Source: Halichoerus grypus
Lineage: Eukaryota > Chordata > Mammalia > Carnivora > Phocidae
Length of the DNA: 64,000 nt
Assembly: GCF_964656455.1 (NCBI RefSeq)
Contig: NC_135715.1
Location: forward strand, 77,761,414 to 77,825,413
Direction: 5' to 3'
A program made the position numbers and the translations under genes. Below the pieces are notes generated by a model. It saw only the letters and a program-made list of their open reading frames with translations, was not told the origin of the DNA and did not search any database. Positions 51,346-63,492 of the stretch are shown here, one piece after another (positions within the stretch are counted from its first letter, which is position 1; every line of letters starts with the position of its first letter).

Positions 51346-51569
51346 TCCAATAAAGTTGTTAATTTAAAGAAAAGCCTTAATAGCAATTAGATTTTTATGT
51401 GGTGGTATAAAATTAAATTTAGCTTATTTAAGCAAAAGGCATTTGTTTGACTATGGTTGGCAGCAATCTGGTAGCAAACACACAAATTGCAATGCTCCTT
51501 AAGTGGAATTTAATAAAAGTAAAGCTTCATGTGTGCTAGCTTTGCAAGTGGAAAACTATAATGTGATTA

Positions 51570-51868
51570 CAGTTGACCTTTGAACAAAACAGGTTTGAAC
51601 TGCACACACAGGTCCACTTATACATGGACTTTTTCCAATAACTGCAGTACAGTGCTGTAAATGTATTTTCTCTTACGATTTTCTTAATAACATTTTCTTT
51701 TCTCCAGCTTACTTAATTGTAGGAATTGACTGTTTATGTTATCAGTAAGGCTGCTGGTCAACGGTAGGTAATTAGTAGTCAAGTTTTAGGGAATCCAAAA
51801 TGACACAGGGATGTTTGACTGCTCAGGGGCTCATGCCCCTAACCCCTGCATAGTTCAAAGGTCAACTG
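51570..51868 (+). mobile_element. MER2-type Tigger DNA transposon, both ends kept
   Basis: It has perfect 16-bp terminal inverted repeats (CAGTTGACCTTTGAAC at the left, GTTCAAAGGTCAACTG at the right) and TA on both sides, the mark of Tc1/mariner-type insertion. The interior (GTCCACTTATACATGGACTT, AGTACAGTGCTGTAAATG, GACTGTTTATGTTATCAG) matches MER2. It is about 299 bp and carries no transposase. Confidence 0.93.
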
Positions 51869-51870
51869 TA

Positions 51871-52662
51871 CAACTATCTTATAATAATTACAGTCAATTC
51901 ATCATCTTCATTGCTTTTTTCCTCCCCAAAGGACATTTTCTTAGACATCTACGTGGTCATCACATTTTTTATACTTTTTAGGAAGAGATAGGCAGAAAGT
52001 ACCCAGTACCTTTTTCTGAAGTTTCAAATACCTATGGCATTCAATCATCATCTCATTTCTAAACTTCTCCTTTTTTTCTTCCACACATTCTTCTGCGCTT
52101 CTACTCCTGCTAGTGTTGCAGTAGGATGTGCAAATACAATCTTTGGTTTCCTCCATTCTTCGGAATTGAGAAATTAGGTAGATTTTCTGGTTAGATATTC
52201 TCCAAGAGAGCTGGTTTTTATAGTTGTTCTCCTCAACAAGAGACCAGACTACCTCATACCTTTAGGCACTTATGTTCATGTTCTGAAGTGTCTTCCTGCT
52301 CAAGAACTACTTGTATCTCACATGGCTCCCCAATATACCTATGTTCATCAGAACTGAATTCCCAGTCTTCAGGCATTTTGAATATCTTATATTTCCCTCC
52401 CACCTATTAACATTTTTATTGGGTTGAATACACATAAGATGCTTGTATGCTAATGCCACCTGTTGTTGAAAAAATATATGTGAATATGACTCTGGCTAAT
52501 GAGACTAAAAATTGGATTAAAATTGGCTTTAAGACTACCAAATGATAGAACCACAATTGTATGACAAAAACACTAATGTAGTGGGAGAGGATACTAAGCA
52601 GTTATATTTTATCTTTGTTTTTTTTTAAGATTTACAAACACTATCTTCATTTTGCCATAGAT
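51871..52662. other. Non-coding interval
   Basis: Apparently unique. A 71-codon reverse-strand frame at 51941-52156 (Cys-rich and Lys/Glu-rich) is the only notable open frame; it matches nothing I know and I do not call it a gene. Confidence 0.45.
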
Positions 52663-52857
52663 TTGTTTTGTTTAGATTTTATTTATTTGACAGAGAGAGA
52701 GCGAGAGAGCACAAGCAGGGGAAGCAGCAGAGTGAGAGGGAAAAGCAGGCTCCCCAATGAGCAGGGAGCCCGACTACGCGGGGCTTGATCCCAGGACCCT
52801 GGGATCATGATCTGAGCCGAAGGCAGATGCTTAACCAACTGAGCCACCCAGGCGCCC
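52663..52857 (-). mobile_element. Can-SINE, reverse orientation
   Basis: AGATTTTATTTATTTGACAG at the left and ACTGAGCCACCCAGGCGCCC at the right. The target duplication is unclear, perhaps TTTTGCCATAG / TTTTGCTGTAG. Confidence 0.95.
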
Positions 52858-53021
52858 CTTTTTTGCTGTAGTTAATTGGACTAATTTTATAATCATAGTA
52901 AGCATAAGCATATTTTCCAAGTACAGAAAAGAGAGTAAGATTCAAATGAAAAAACAAGTAAGTTAAATAATGAAGTACATCTCTTCTGTATAGACAAAAT
53001 TGCCAGCATTATAGTCAATTC

Positions 53022-53074
53022 AAAACTTCAAGGTATTTTAAAAAAAAAAAAAAAAAAAAACTTCAAGGTATTTT
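53022..53074 (+). mobile_element. Poly(A)-only retro-insertion
   Basis: The 18-bp sequence AAAACTTCAAGGTATTTT occurs twice (53022-53039 and 53057-53074), with only A between the copies (53040-53056, and the A-run extends to 53060). This is the target duplication of an L1-machinery insertion in which nothing but the tail was copied. A tandem duplication with slippage is the alternative. Confidence 0.75.
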
Positions 53075-54459
53075 TGTATTAATAGCAAACCTTTAACTAT
53101 ACCAACATAAACATACTTTGATAATTTTTCCACTTAAACTCCAAGAATTGACTTGAAATAAAATGTTTAAGATACTATTTTAAAGGAAAGCTTCTCTTTG
53201 TGGCTTCCTTCAAAATTCAAACAAAACAAAACATCCCATAAAACATGTTTCCATTCTTACTCTCCACACCCAAGAACTAAAAATGTTAAAAGGTTAGAAA
53301 ATAAGGATCACGAGGAAAGGTAAAAGATACTAAGATTATTTACAATCTCCTGTGATCCTTTCGACTTTGGGTTCCAAGAGAACCAACACCAGGAATGCCA
53401 CTGGAACCAGAGGACAGTAGCCGATAAGCCCCAGCAGCGCCTAACGTAACCTTTTACTTCTAATCCTGAGCTCATACAGTTTTGGGTGACATTTAGGCCA
53501 ACTTTTTCTCCCAAAGTAAAAATGCCTTTTGAAATATCTCAACAGATGGCCAACCATACTTTTCTTGAAAACTTCCTGAGTGGGAAGTCTAAGGCCTCCT
53601 GAGAAAGCCTGTTCCATTGTTGGACATTTATTACTGTGGGGAAATTCACCTTCAGGTTAAATAAAACTAGATATGCCTCCTAATTGATTAGGACTTAAGC
53701 ACAGCAGACAAAATTATTTTCCAGTTAATTCACTGCCCACACAGCTCTCTATTCTGACTGTCCCATCCAAATATTAAGATAACACTTTTATGTAAATGTA
53801 CTCTACAACCTTTCAATGACCCATTATAAAATATAAAATCTGTCAATAACAAGACTTCCTTCAATCAACAAACAAATTTTTAAATTAGGCCCTTTTTTCC
53901 CCAGGAATCCGTAAGTCTTTTCTTATCCCACTTGGTGTTTTTCTATTTTATACATGTTTCCTCTTTCAACACAGTTATGTTTCGTAAATGTTAATGCTTT
54001 TGTTTCTAAGTGTTTCTCCAATATGATAAATATACGTTAAGTGTGGGTACATGGTATGTCCATAAAGGGCTAGTCATCCCCTTTCTCTCTAAAATCCATT
54101 CTTTAGTTAACAATATTCATCCCTGAGCTCAAGAATACTCTCTCTGACTGCTCTTCAGAACTCCAAACATGCATTTTCACTACCTGCTAGACTTCCCTCC
54201 ATCTATGTTTCCCAAATACCACAAGACCAGAACAGAACTTTTATTCCCTTCCTCACCACATCCCTTCTCCCTGCATAACCTTCTCCACTGCTACTGCCTC
54301 CTTCATGGTACTGCCAAGATTCCCATTGCCCATGTTCCCCCTCGTCTTCAACATCCTATCAGCTGTGGGCTCTTTGGATTCTACAGCTACCTCGTGCCTC
54401 AAATCCTCCTATTCTCCACATCCTCTGCTCCTTTCCTTGGTCAGATCTTTATGTTCTGA
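53075..54459. other. Non-coding interval, nothing recognised
   Basis: About 1.4 kb of average to AT-rich sequence; no gene or nameable repeat. The pyrimidine-rich part from about 54160 may already belong to the L2 that follows. Confidence 0.45.
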
Positions 54460-55045
54460 CTCCTGGACTAATTCAATTGCTTCCTAACTGTTATTTTGGT
54501 CCTCCAATGAGAAACTTTCATGAGTCTCCATTAAACATAGTATGAAGTCCAAACACTGCAATCTAGAATTCAAAGGAAAAGCCTTCACTTTGGGATCTTT
54601 AAACTTCTCTTCAGCCTTATTTTCTACTCCACTTCCCTTTAACCATACCCTATAGTTGTTGGTGTTCTCTCAGAATATACACTACTCTGTCTTACCTCAA
54701 CACCTTTGCTCAGTATTCTGATGGTAATGTTCTTCAAGGAATATCTGCTAGTTGACATAAATTTCCATTCTTGAATTCCCATTGCAAACTCCATTACCTC
54801 TTCCAAGAACACTCCCAGTTATAATGAATCTCTCTTTCCCCAAATACTCGCCAAATACTTTGAACCTGTCTGCAGTATTTATCTCATTTTACCTCAGATC
54901 TGAGTTATTTATATATGAGTCTTTCTCCCACCAAACTGGAAACTTCTTGAAAGCAGGCACTGTGTCCCATTTATTTCTGCATCATTTACAATTCTAAGAA
55001 AATTCTTTGTTTGTGTGGGTACTTTATAAATATTTGCAATAAGAA
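54460..55045 (+). repeat. L2 LINE, 3' portion
   Basis: GAGTCTCCATTAAACATAG, TATGAAGTCCAAACACTGCA, TTCAGCCTTATTTTCTACTC, then GGAAACTTCTTGAAAGCAGG and CACTGTGTCCCATTTATTTC follow L2 order over almost 600 bases, the longest L2 piece here. It may begin further left. Confidence 0.75.
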
Positions 55046-55810
55046 TGAACAAAAGTCTCAGGAAGATCAGAGTAGATTAACCTATAACATGAGTTGGCTT
55101 TTTAGGAAATGTTAAGAGATGTCCTTCCTGTTTTCTTACTTTGTTTTTATGTCCACATATTGATTAACAAGATGTTGCATACTGTGTGTCATGGGAATTA
55201 ATAAAACAGGATAAAGGATTTTAGAAAATTTATTCAACCAAAATTTGGTTGACATCAAGCAAAAGAAATTTACAAACTTGTCCTATCATTTGTCCTCAGA
55301 ATACTAGATTTAGGTTGTTTTGTTTGGAAAAGATAAAATTTCATAAAGCACCTATAACTTAATGGGGAATATGCAAGTGTCCTTTGGAAGTTCTTTGATC
55401 ACATAATATATTTCTTCTTTGCTTTTGGGCTCAAAGGAAAGGGATGACAGAGAGACTGAATGGAAAATGGAAGGGTGAGGGGAGAGGGGAAAGAGGCAAA
55501 TAGAAGGAAGAGTGGTAGGAGAGAATAAAAGGCATAAGAAGTAACTTAAAAGGACTAGAAGTGATTTATAATCCGTTTGGTGTCCAGTGTGCTCATCACT
55601 CTGCCCTCTGGTCCCGGATTGTCTTTGATCTTTCTCACGGCTCATCCCATCTGCTCCCTGAAGAAGCTGTAAGGACCAAGGGTCAGAGTAATGTTATTTC
55701 TTCTCTTGTTGAACCTCAGGCTCTCCTTGTAGTCCTGCTTCCTTGCTACTTTTCTTGGGGCTAAAATCAATGACCTGTATGTATATACATGCATGTGCTT
55801 GTATACTTAG
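55046..55810. other. Non-coding interval, nothing recognised
   Basis: Contains a GA-rich patch at about 55440-55530. No gene or nameable repeat. Confidence 0.45.
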
Positions 55811-56278
55811 AGTGGCTGTTGTGGGTCGAACTACATGTCCTCCAAAAAGAAGTTCAGGTCATTCAAGTCATACGAGTCACCTGGTACTAGTTACCATGAC
55901 CTTACATGGAAATAGTCTTTGCAGATGTAATCATTACGATGAGGTCATAGAGGGCTAAATTGGACCCTAATCCAGTGACTATTGTCTTTAAAAGAGAAAG
56001 GAAAAGGAGATTTGGACACAGAGACACTGAAACACACAGATGAAAGATAGCCACATGATGATGGAGGCAGCTGCCAGCCGAGGAACACCAAAGATTACCA
56101 GCAAGTACCAGAAGGTGGGAAGAGGCAAAAACGGATGCTTCTCTAGAAGGAGCATGGTCCTACTGACACCTTGATTTTAGCCATCTAGCCTCCAGATCTG
56201 TGAGAGAACACATTTCTATTGTTTTGAGTCATTCCATTGGTGGTAATTTGTTATGGCAGCCCCAAGAAATAGATACAA
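55811..56278 (+). mobile_element. MLT1-type solo LTR (ERVL-MaLR)
   Basis: It begins TGTTGTGGGTCGAACTACAT and contains GGACCCTAATCCAGTGACTA, GGAGATTTGGACACAGAGAC, CTGACACCTTGATTTTAGCC and CTAGCCTCCAGATCTGTGAG. It ends GTTATGGCAGCCCCAAGAAA. All are MLT1 landmarks in order. It is a solo LTR with no gag, pol or env nearby. Confidence 0.88.
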
Positions 56279-56499
56279 GGTCTAAGGCTATTGAGTAATC
56301 AGAGGGGATCTTAAGACCAAAGAAGAAAAAGCTATAAAAGTTCTCCCTCCTAAGATAGAAGTTAATCCATTTGGCCCAGATTTCTAAACAATGTGGTTTA
56401 CTCTACTTAGAAAATATTTTGTAATATTAAGTTCAGCCCGGGTAATTTCATTTTATTATGTTTAAGCTCTCAACCAGAAGAAAGAAGCTGTCACTGAAA

Positions 56500-56582
56500 A
56501 AGAGAAGAAAGGAAGAACCAACAAATGCCTGGCACCTAGTAGGTGTTTAATAAATACTTGTTGAGCAAATGAATGAATGAAA
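56500..56582 (+). repeat. L2 3' end
   Basis: AATGCCTGGCACCTAGTAGG, TGTTTAATAAATACTTGTTG and GCAAATGAATGAATG form the L2 3' terminus with its tail repeat. Confidence 0.8.
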
Positions 56583-56868
56583 ACAGAATTATTAAACAAT
56601 GTCATAAGACATAGAAACAGAACCTCTGATCCTGCTATCTGAGCCCCAGAGTAAAGCACTTTCACAAACATAGCTAACACAAGAATACACATCTACCACT
56701 GGGGAGACATAAAATCAAGAGTAGTTTGCATAACATAAAATATGTATAAAGCATTGCAGGAAGCATTATGTGCTCGGGTAAATAAAATGTTTTCCTAAGA
56801 GGATGGGTTCTGGGGTGAATCTGTGAAGTAATGTAGTGTGTACACACTGCTCATTAAAAAAAAAAAAA

Positions 56869-57096
56869 GGGGTCGCCTGGGTGGCTCAGTTGGTTAAGCG
56901 ACTGCCTTCGGCTCAGGTCATGATCCTGGAGTCCCTGGATCGAGTCCCGCATCGGGCTCCCTGCTTGGCAGGGAGTCTGCTTCTCCCTCTGACCCTCCCC
57001 CCTCTCATGTGCTCTCTCTCATTCTCTCTCTCTCAAATAAATAAATAAAATCTTTAAAAAAAAAAAAAAAATAAAAAAAAATAAAAAAAAAAAAAA
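56869..57096 (+). mobile_element. Can-SINE with long A-rich tail
   Basis: GGGGTCGCCTGGGTGGCTCA head, CT-rich middle, AAATAAATAAATAAAATC and about 40 bases of mixed A-run. The A-rich target hides the duplication. Confidence 0.95.
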
Positions 57097-58107
57097 GGAA
57101 TGAATCAAAAGAATTGGTTATGATGTGATATGATGTAGCAACTAATTTTACCCTTCCTCTCCTCTCCCCCCAAACTAAACCTGCCCCCTCCCATTAGTCT
57201 TCTCCTCCAGTTTGAATGTTGTTTTCAGGCAATCACTGTCTAGTTACACATTTCTTCAATAAGTTCCAGCCTTCATTCAAATCGAGCTTGCAGTCCTTTT
57301 GGCCCCTCGTGTCCACTAACGCTTCCTGCGACGATGAAAATGATCTGCCTCTGACTGCGACCCAATGCAGTAGGGCACTGGCCACACATGACCGAGCACT
57401 TCAAATGTAGCTAGTGCCACTCCAGAACTGAGTTCCCACTTTTTCCTTCATTTTAGTTAATTTAAACAGCCACAAGTGGTTAGCGACTACTGTATGGGAT
57501 AGCACAAGCTCCAGACTATTTTTGAGGAAACCCCAGCCTTTTTCATTGCTTCCATCTCCCTCTCTCTCACCCTCAAACTCCGGTCTGAGGAGGAAACAGT
57601 TAATAACCATCCATCTACGTACACTCTGTCCATTAGCCTCGAAACCTGCAGGATCTGCCCATTGAAAAGACTGCCTGCCCCTACTTCGCCTGTGAAGTGG
57701 CAAGAATTTGGGGGAATTAATGAAGGTGCAAAGAAATCCACCATCCAGCCATTCTGATAATCCATTACTGAAAGGAATTTTATCACAAGACTGAATGTTC
57801 CGGTTCCACCGGGATATTTCCAGTGACCTATGATAATGACAGTCATTTAGCATTTCTGAACAGCCACTATGTACTGAGTGGTTTTCTACACAGTATAAAA
57901 CGTAAAAAAGGGACTGACCAGGAGGGGTTTTCCTCTAAGTGGAAAAATCTAACGTTCACAAAGAATAATATACATCTTTAAAAACCATCTATTCAAGATA
58001 TATTTATTTGTTGTCTTGCTTTTCCTTATTTTTTCACCTGGGGTCAAAGTGCAAGTTCTCTAAAGACAGAAACCATGCCCTTCTTAGGGCACTGAGGATC
58101 TTCCACT
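57097..58107. other. Non-coding interval
   Basis: No gene recognised. A 150-codon reverse-strand frame at 57401-57853 overlaps another and has no family resemblance. A weak L2-like piece is possible at about 57990-58105. Confidence 0.45.
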
Positions 58108-58260
58108 CCTATTCTGAACCCCAGCTGCCACATCCAAATCTCTTGGGAGCTTGTTAGAAATGCAAGCTCCACCTCATTACTATGGAACTCAACTTGCACT
58201 GTAAGGAGATGCCCAGGTCATTTGCACATTACAGTCTCAAAAACAACTGATCTAAACTAT
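58108..58260 (+). repeat. MER5A-like fossil
   Basis: CCAAATCTCTTGGGAGCTTG, TTAGAAATGCAAGCTCCACC and ATGCCCAGGTCATTTGCACA parallel the MER5A core; the ends are degraded. Confidence 0.65.
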
Positions 58261-58510
58261 TCGGAATAGTCCACACTGATTCCAATACATTTTTTGTGCT
58301 TGTTAGAAAGATGGTAACAGGCTGGGCCTCAGCTGGTATTATATTCTATGGGCTTTTTAAATTATTTGGGAAGAGCTTGTCAACTAACTATCGTAATTTA
58401 AATTTGAGAAGTAGTATACTGTTATAGGAAGAGTGCTCAATTGAGACTACAAAATCTGAATTTTCTATTCTTGACTTTGTCATCATTTTGTGATAAAACT
58501 TGGCAAGCTA

Positions 58511-58715
58511 GAGGCGCCTGGGTGGCTCAGTTGTTAAGCATCTGCCTTCGGCTGGGGTCATGATCCCAGGGTCCTGGGATCGAGCTCCGCATCAGGCTCC
58601 CTGCTCCGTGGGAAGTCTGTTTCTTCCTCTCCCACTCCCCTGCTTGTGTTCCCTCTCTCGCTGTGTCTCTCTCTGTCAAATAAATAAATAAAATCTTTAA
58701 ACAAAATAAAAAAAT
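58511..58715 (+). mobile_element. Can-SINE
   Basis: GAGGCGCCTGGGTGGCTCAG head, GGGATCGAGCTCCGCATCAG and AAATAAATAAATAAAATC tail. The 16-bp duplication AAAACTTGGCAAGCTA / AAAACTCGGCAAGCTA (58495-58510, 58716-58731) has one mismatch. Confidence 0.96.
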
Positions 58716-58731
58716 AAAACTCGGCAAGCTA

Positions 58732-61700
58732 TTAATTTTGTTAGGTATCAGTTATTTTGTTTTTGTTTCTGTTTTATTCATTATTCATTTAAATATATAA
58801 AATGACGGTTTTCTACTAGTTGCTCCCAAACTGGGAGCTTTAGAATTTCACAAATGAGTAATGATCAGACCTCAAATATCTTTTTGTACATAAAAAAAAG
58901 CCTAACATTGGAATCATACATTCCACCATAATACGGTTATCCAGAATTTGCTCTTTAGCTACCACATCTTCATTGCCTCCCAGATTAACATCAAGATTTA
59001 AGCTGTCTCAGACACATGAGGAATTCTCTCATTTTAAAAGACTTCCGGAATTACCATGGAACTGATATTTACCAGTCTCCACGGTAAACGAACCTAAATC
59101 CTTCCATCCTTAAGCTGTAGTTTGAGCCTGGTTCCCTAAAGTCAGCGGAGATTAGAGACAGCTAGTCCCCATTTTCTGAAAGAAACCTTTCACATCTACA
59201 TTACCAGGGATTAGTTGGCAGTTCGCTCAGGACAAGGCCCTCCAGGAAGGATACACGGGCTACTTGCAGGGGCGTGTAATGGAAGGAGGAAGTCGAATAA
59301 GACAAAAACAAAAGTGGTCTACTTCAGTCTTGCCTAAGGTCAAAGGCCTTTCAAGTCAAATACAAAAAGGAAGACAGACACAGTTCTTCCTTTGCTCACA
59401 CTTTTGTCCAGCTTATTTCTTCTGTGGGCTTTACTATGAATTTGAAGCCTTTTTTTCTGTTCAGCTCCAGTGACTTCATACAGTCACTACTGTGTAAAAT
59501 CGAAAGTAGATCTGTCCCCAGTAGAGATACCTGAACATTTTCCAGTACCTCAATATTCTAGGGACTTCGTCAAGGCTCTATTTAGGTACCACACCACATT
59601 TCAGACAAAACGTGATTTTCCTTGAAGGGTTTGCTCCCACATCCCCTACTTAAACCAAACATACTTTTCAAGTTCATAAAAGCTCTACCTGCCGAGACAG
59701 CAAATCTGGCTATAATTAAAAGGGAGGAAACATTTTACACAAGAAAATGTGCTATTTGGTCAAAGCATAAGTATGAAAACCTATGAAACATGATAGCAAG
59801 ATATAATTTGTATTCCTGTTTTTTATTTACTGAATGAGATGTTGGAAGAAAATTATTTTAACTATAAGTTACTATATTCTAATACCCTTAAATGTTTCAC
59901 ATAGTGACTGCAATGGAGCCTGTAAAAATAACTTTAAATTCCAATGTCAAGTGGAGCATGAAGATTTGGTTTCATTTTCAAAACTGCTCTGTTGAGAAAT
60001 ATGCCCTAAAAGGCAATTCTCAATTTACTCCACCATAGCTCCAACAGCTGCAGGACAAAATATAAAATGTATTTAACCCAATCTGAAATTTAGAATTTTG
60101 ATCTCTGAGGAAAGTACTTTTGAAGAGTCTCACACATGCTAGAAAAAGGATTTAGAACTTTGATAAGACTTCACAAAGAGAGAAGCACTATAAAATTTTA
60201 ACAAAGGACTACCTTCTTTTTTTTTCCTCTCAAGAATGCTTCAGATCTACGCTATATAATTTAATACTTTATATACTGTATTATATATGGATTAGTAATA
60301 TTTTACTTTATTCCTAAATTTTACATCCTCTAGACATATCATACTATCATATTATGAAAGATACTTTATACAAATTCAAATATTTGTTTGTTCACAAATA
60401 AGCAAATTTTTTCACACACACATATACATAGCCATATGTATTTATTTTCTGACAATTCACCCATAAAAATCAGGCTTTCAAACATAGTATATCTTTCTGA
60501 AGTTGCAGACAGTTCTTTGAGCAGTTACCAGTTAATAAGAACCCAGAGCCATAGTGATTTTTCAAAGCCTATTGCAGGGGACCATCACAGACATCTAGGG
60601 AAGTATGGAAATGGTCTTCTAGTGCCTTCTTTCTGCACTGGTGAGCCTTGACTTTAGCACAGCATAGCTGGCTTCCCACCTGACATTGGCCAACACCACT
60701 ACTGCAAGCACCTTATCTTCACTCACAATGACATGTAATTCATCATTGCTATCATCTTTTAAAGAAAATCACAATGCGGTACTCCAGTATCTGTTTTACT
60801 GCAGCCATGATAATTTGGATATTTGTACTAGGGAAAATATACCTAAGCAATTCTTATATTAACAAAAAAATGTCCCATGTGCTACCTCAGTACTTTTCTC
60901 CTTTGACTTCATTAAAAGATCTCTAATGAAATTTGTAAACACTATATTCCTGCCTAAACCGTAAGTTATTTGATATCTACATTTGAGTGAGAAATGAAAT
61001 AGTTCCTACAAAAAGAGTGCAATACACACTGAGATCATTTGAACTGAAATGTAGAAAAGCATAAATGTAACGAAAGTCATGTGTACCATATAGATTTATC
61101 TATACTTTATGTCTGATTTCTGTTTAGTATTGTAATGTCCCTTTTCCTAACTTGTGCCATTGTCACGTCTAATTCATTTTAAATTTATTAACAGTTTTAA
61201 ATCAACACATATACTAATATCTTTATTAATTAATCAACCAAGGAATATTTATTAAATGTTATTGGGAGAGCTACCAAAAATCTAGAAGACATGTTACAAA
61301 CTCTCAGGGAATTTATATTCTAACTGAAAAATATGACCAAACAGATAACAGTACAAGTCTACATATTTTTAAATGTATTCATAGCAGCTTCTTTGCCAAA
61401 AAATATTTGAGGCATTAAAAGAAACATTAAAAGAGGGATTTATTTTTATGTTATAGAAGAAAGTATGGTGACACAGGAAAATAAAGGCAGAAAATCAGGA
61501 TAATGTCTATTGCAAAAATGAATAATGTATAGCAGAATAATATGTATTATACAGTTAGTAGACATAAGCCACAAAGATGGCACTGAAGAAAACATGATCA
61601 GTTACCAGACACTGCTCATGTCTGTGATATAAAAGAGTGAGGGATCTTTTCTTATTGCTGGAACTAAGAGAAATTTCCCCTCAGGATTCTCATTAGGAGA

Positions 61701-63055
61701 CACAATATGGCTTAGTGGGCTACAACTTCAACACTCTTTAAACAATATGACAGTGAGTTTGATTTTGCTGTATTCTTCAGAGTGATGTCAATGAAAGACA
61801 GTCAATAATCGAGAGCTACACTGGGCAATTTAGATAGGGAATATTAACAGAGAACCTGTGTATCAGGCAGGGCAACTCATGCCAGCTATTCTAACATCCA
61901 ACCACAAAGTCTAGGCTGTTGAACACAGAAAGAGTCAAAGCCAAATGTAGATTGTGCATTCTCCTTGGCAGCTCTCCTCCAACAGGGGATCTCTCTCGCT
62001 TAGCTCCACCATCCAGAATGCATGGCTTCCAATATTACTGCGGAGGATAATCGATGCAGAGAGCACGGAGGAAGGTATGCCAATTCTCAACTCCCTTAGC
62101 TCAGAATGAACACAGGTCAACCCCCTTACGTACTCACTGTTGGCCAGACATGATGACATGACCACACCTTGCTGTGAGGGAAGCTGGGAAATGCAACTTC
62201 CTGTGAGCCCTGAGAGAGGAAAATACAGTGAGCTTTGGCTGATTTATAACATTGTCTTTGCCACAGCTGAGAATGTGAGGCTGGGAGATTGGATTTGCCC
62301 CAAAATGTACTAGACCTGTGATTCTCAAAGGTGGATGTGCATACCTCAAATGACACGCAGACAAAATACTACAGCTTCTATGTATCGTGTCATTTTCATC
62401 CAACAGAAAGAAAAAATACACGTATAAGCAAAACATATATGTGGTAATACCATATACGAATTATATATATACACACTATAAGATAGCCTCATATCACAAT
62501 GCGTGAAGTATCTTGACAAAAGAGTAAGAGTTCTGTGACCTGAAGGAATGTGCCAGATGTCAATAGTTGATCATTGTCAGGTGTCTGCACATCCAGGATA
62601 GATTACATTTTCTAACATTAATAAAAATAAGCCTGATGATAATGGATAACCGGCTTTAAAAGACTCCTGCAAAAGCCAAAAATAGAAGATAACGCTAAAA
62701 TACCAGTGAATAAGGTAAAAATAGCAGGGCTCATGCTTCTCCTTTCCTATTATGAGATGAAAATAACTATCTAATCAGACAAAGTCAGAAAAGACAAAAC
62801 AGATTATCAAGAAGGATATTTGAAAATGGATTTATATCCATTATCATTAATAATGAACCTAATCCTGAATGTATATTGTCTTGAGATAATTAGCTATCAA
62901 TGGTATGAAGCCAAAATAAGAATTCAAAATGAACTATCCAGAACATGAAGATAAACCTCTACAAATTTTTTTCAACAATATTCAATCCAGTAGTTAAACA
63001 GAATTTTACTAAATTTAAAGATAAATGTTCATGAGGTCCTGCTGAGATTTGTTAA
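58732..63055. other. Repeat-poor block
   Basis: About 4.3 kb of AT-rich, apparently unique sequence with no repeat I can name and no recognisable gene. Old repeats too decayed to see may be present. It is a candidate for distant conserved elements by absence of repeats only. Confidence 0.4.
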
Positions 63056-63075
63056 TCACAAAGACAGGAGCCCCA

Positions 63076-63289
63076 TGAGGTGCCTGAGTGGCTCAGTCAG
63101 TTAAGCGTCTGCCTTCAGCTCAGTCATGATCTCAGGGTCCTGGGATGGAGCCCCGCGTTGGGCTCCTTGCTCAACGGGAAGCCTGCTTCTCCCTCTGCCT
63201 CTGCTGCTCCCCCTGCTTGGGTTGTCTCTCTCTCTCTTTCAAATAAATACATAAAATCTTTTTTAAAAATGTTTTTAATTAAAAATGAA
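63076..63289 (+). mobile_element. Can-SINE
   Basis: GAGGTGCCTGAGTGGCTCAG head, CT-rich middle and AAATAAATACATAAAATC tail. The 18-bp duplication ACAAAGACAGGAGCCCCA / ACAAAGACAGAAGCCCCA (63058-63075, 63290-63307) has one mismatch. Confidence 0.96.
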
Positions 63290-63365
63290 ACAAAGACAGA
63301 AGCCCCAAAACCCATTGAGAAAATCCTTGTTTTTCCTGTTATAATAAAAATGACTACCATGATAT

Positions 63366-63492
63366 TCATTCACTTAATAAGTAGTTATTGAATGCCTGCT
63401 ATGTGGTAGGCATTGCTCTAGGCACCAGGAATAACAGAATGGTTACACAAAACAGGAAAAATTCACTGCCCTCCTGGAGCTAACATTGTAGA
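63366..63492 (-). repeat. L2 3' fragment
   Basis: TTATTGAATGCCTGCTATGT, GGTAGGCATTGCTCTAGGCA and CACTGCCCTCCTGGAGCTAA are clear antisense L2 landmarks. Confidence 0.85.

Noticed and set aside
51941..52156. 71-codon reverse frame, Cys- and Lys/Glu-rich
   Set aside because: The composition is slightly unusual, but it shows no known family, promoter or splice context, and this length is expected by chance.
55811..56278. Possible endogenous retrovirus with genes
   Set aside because: Only a solo MLT1-type LTR is present; no gag, pol or env remnant flanks it.
57401..57853. 150-codon reverse frame
   Set aside because: It overlaps a second long reverse frame, has no recognisable motif and no exon-like boundaries.
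12057..63289. tRNA genes suggested by the A-box and B-box-like sequence
   Set aside because: Every such site is the head of a Can-SINE with a CT-rich or A-rich tail and target duplications; none folds as a complete tRNA gene with proper termination.
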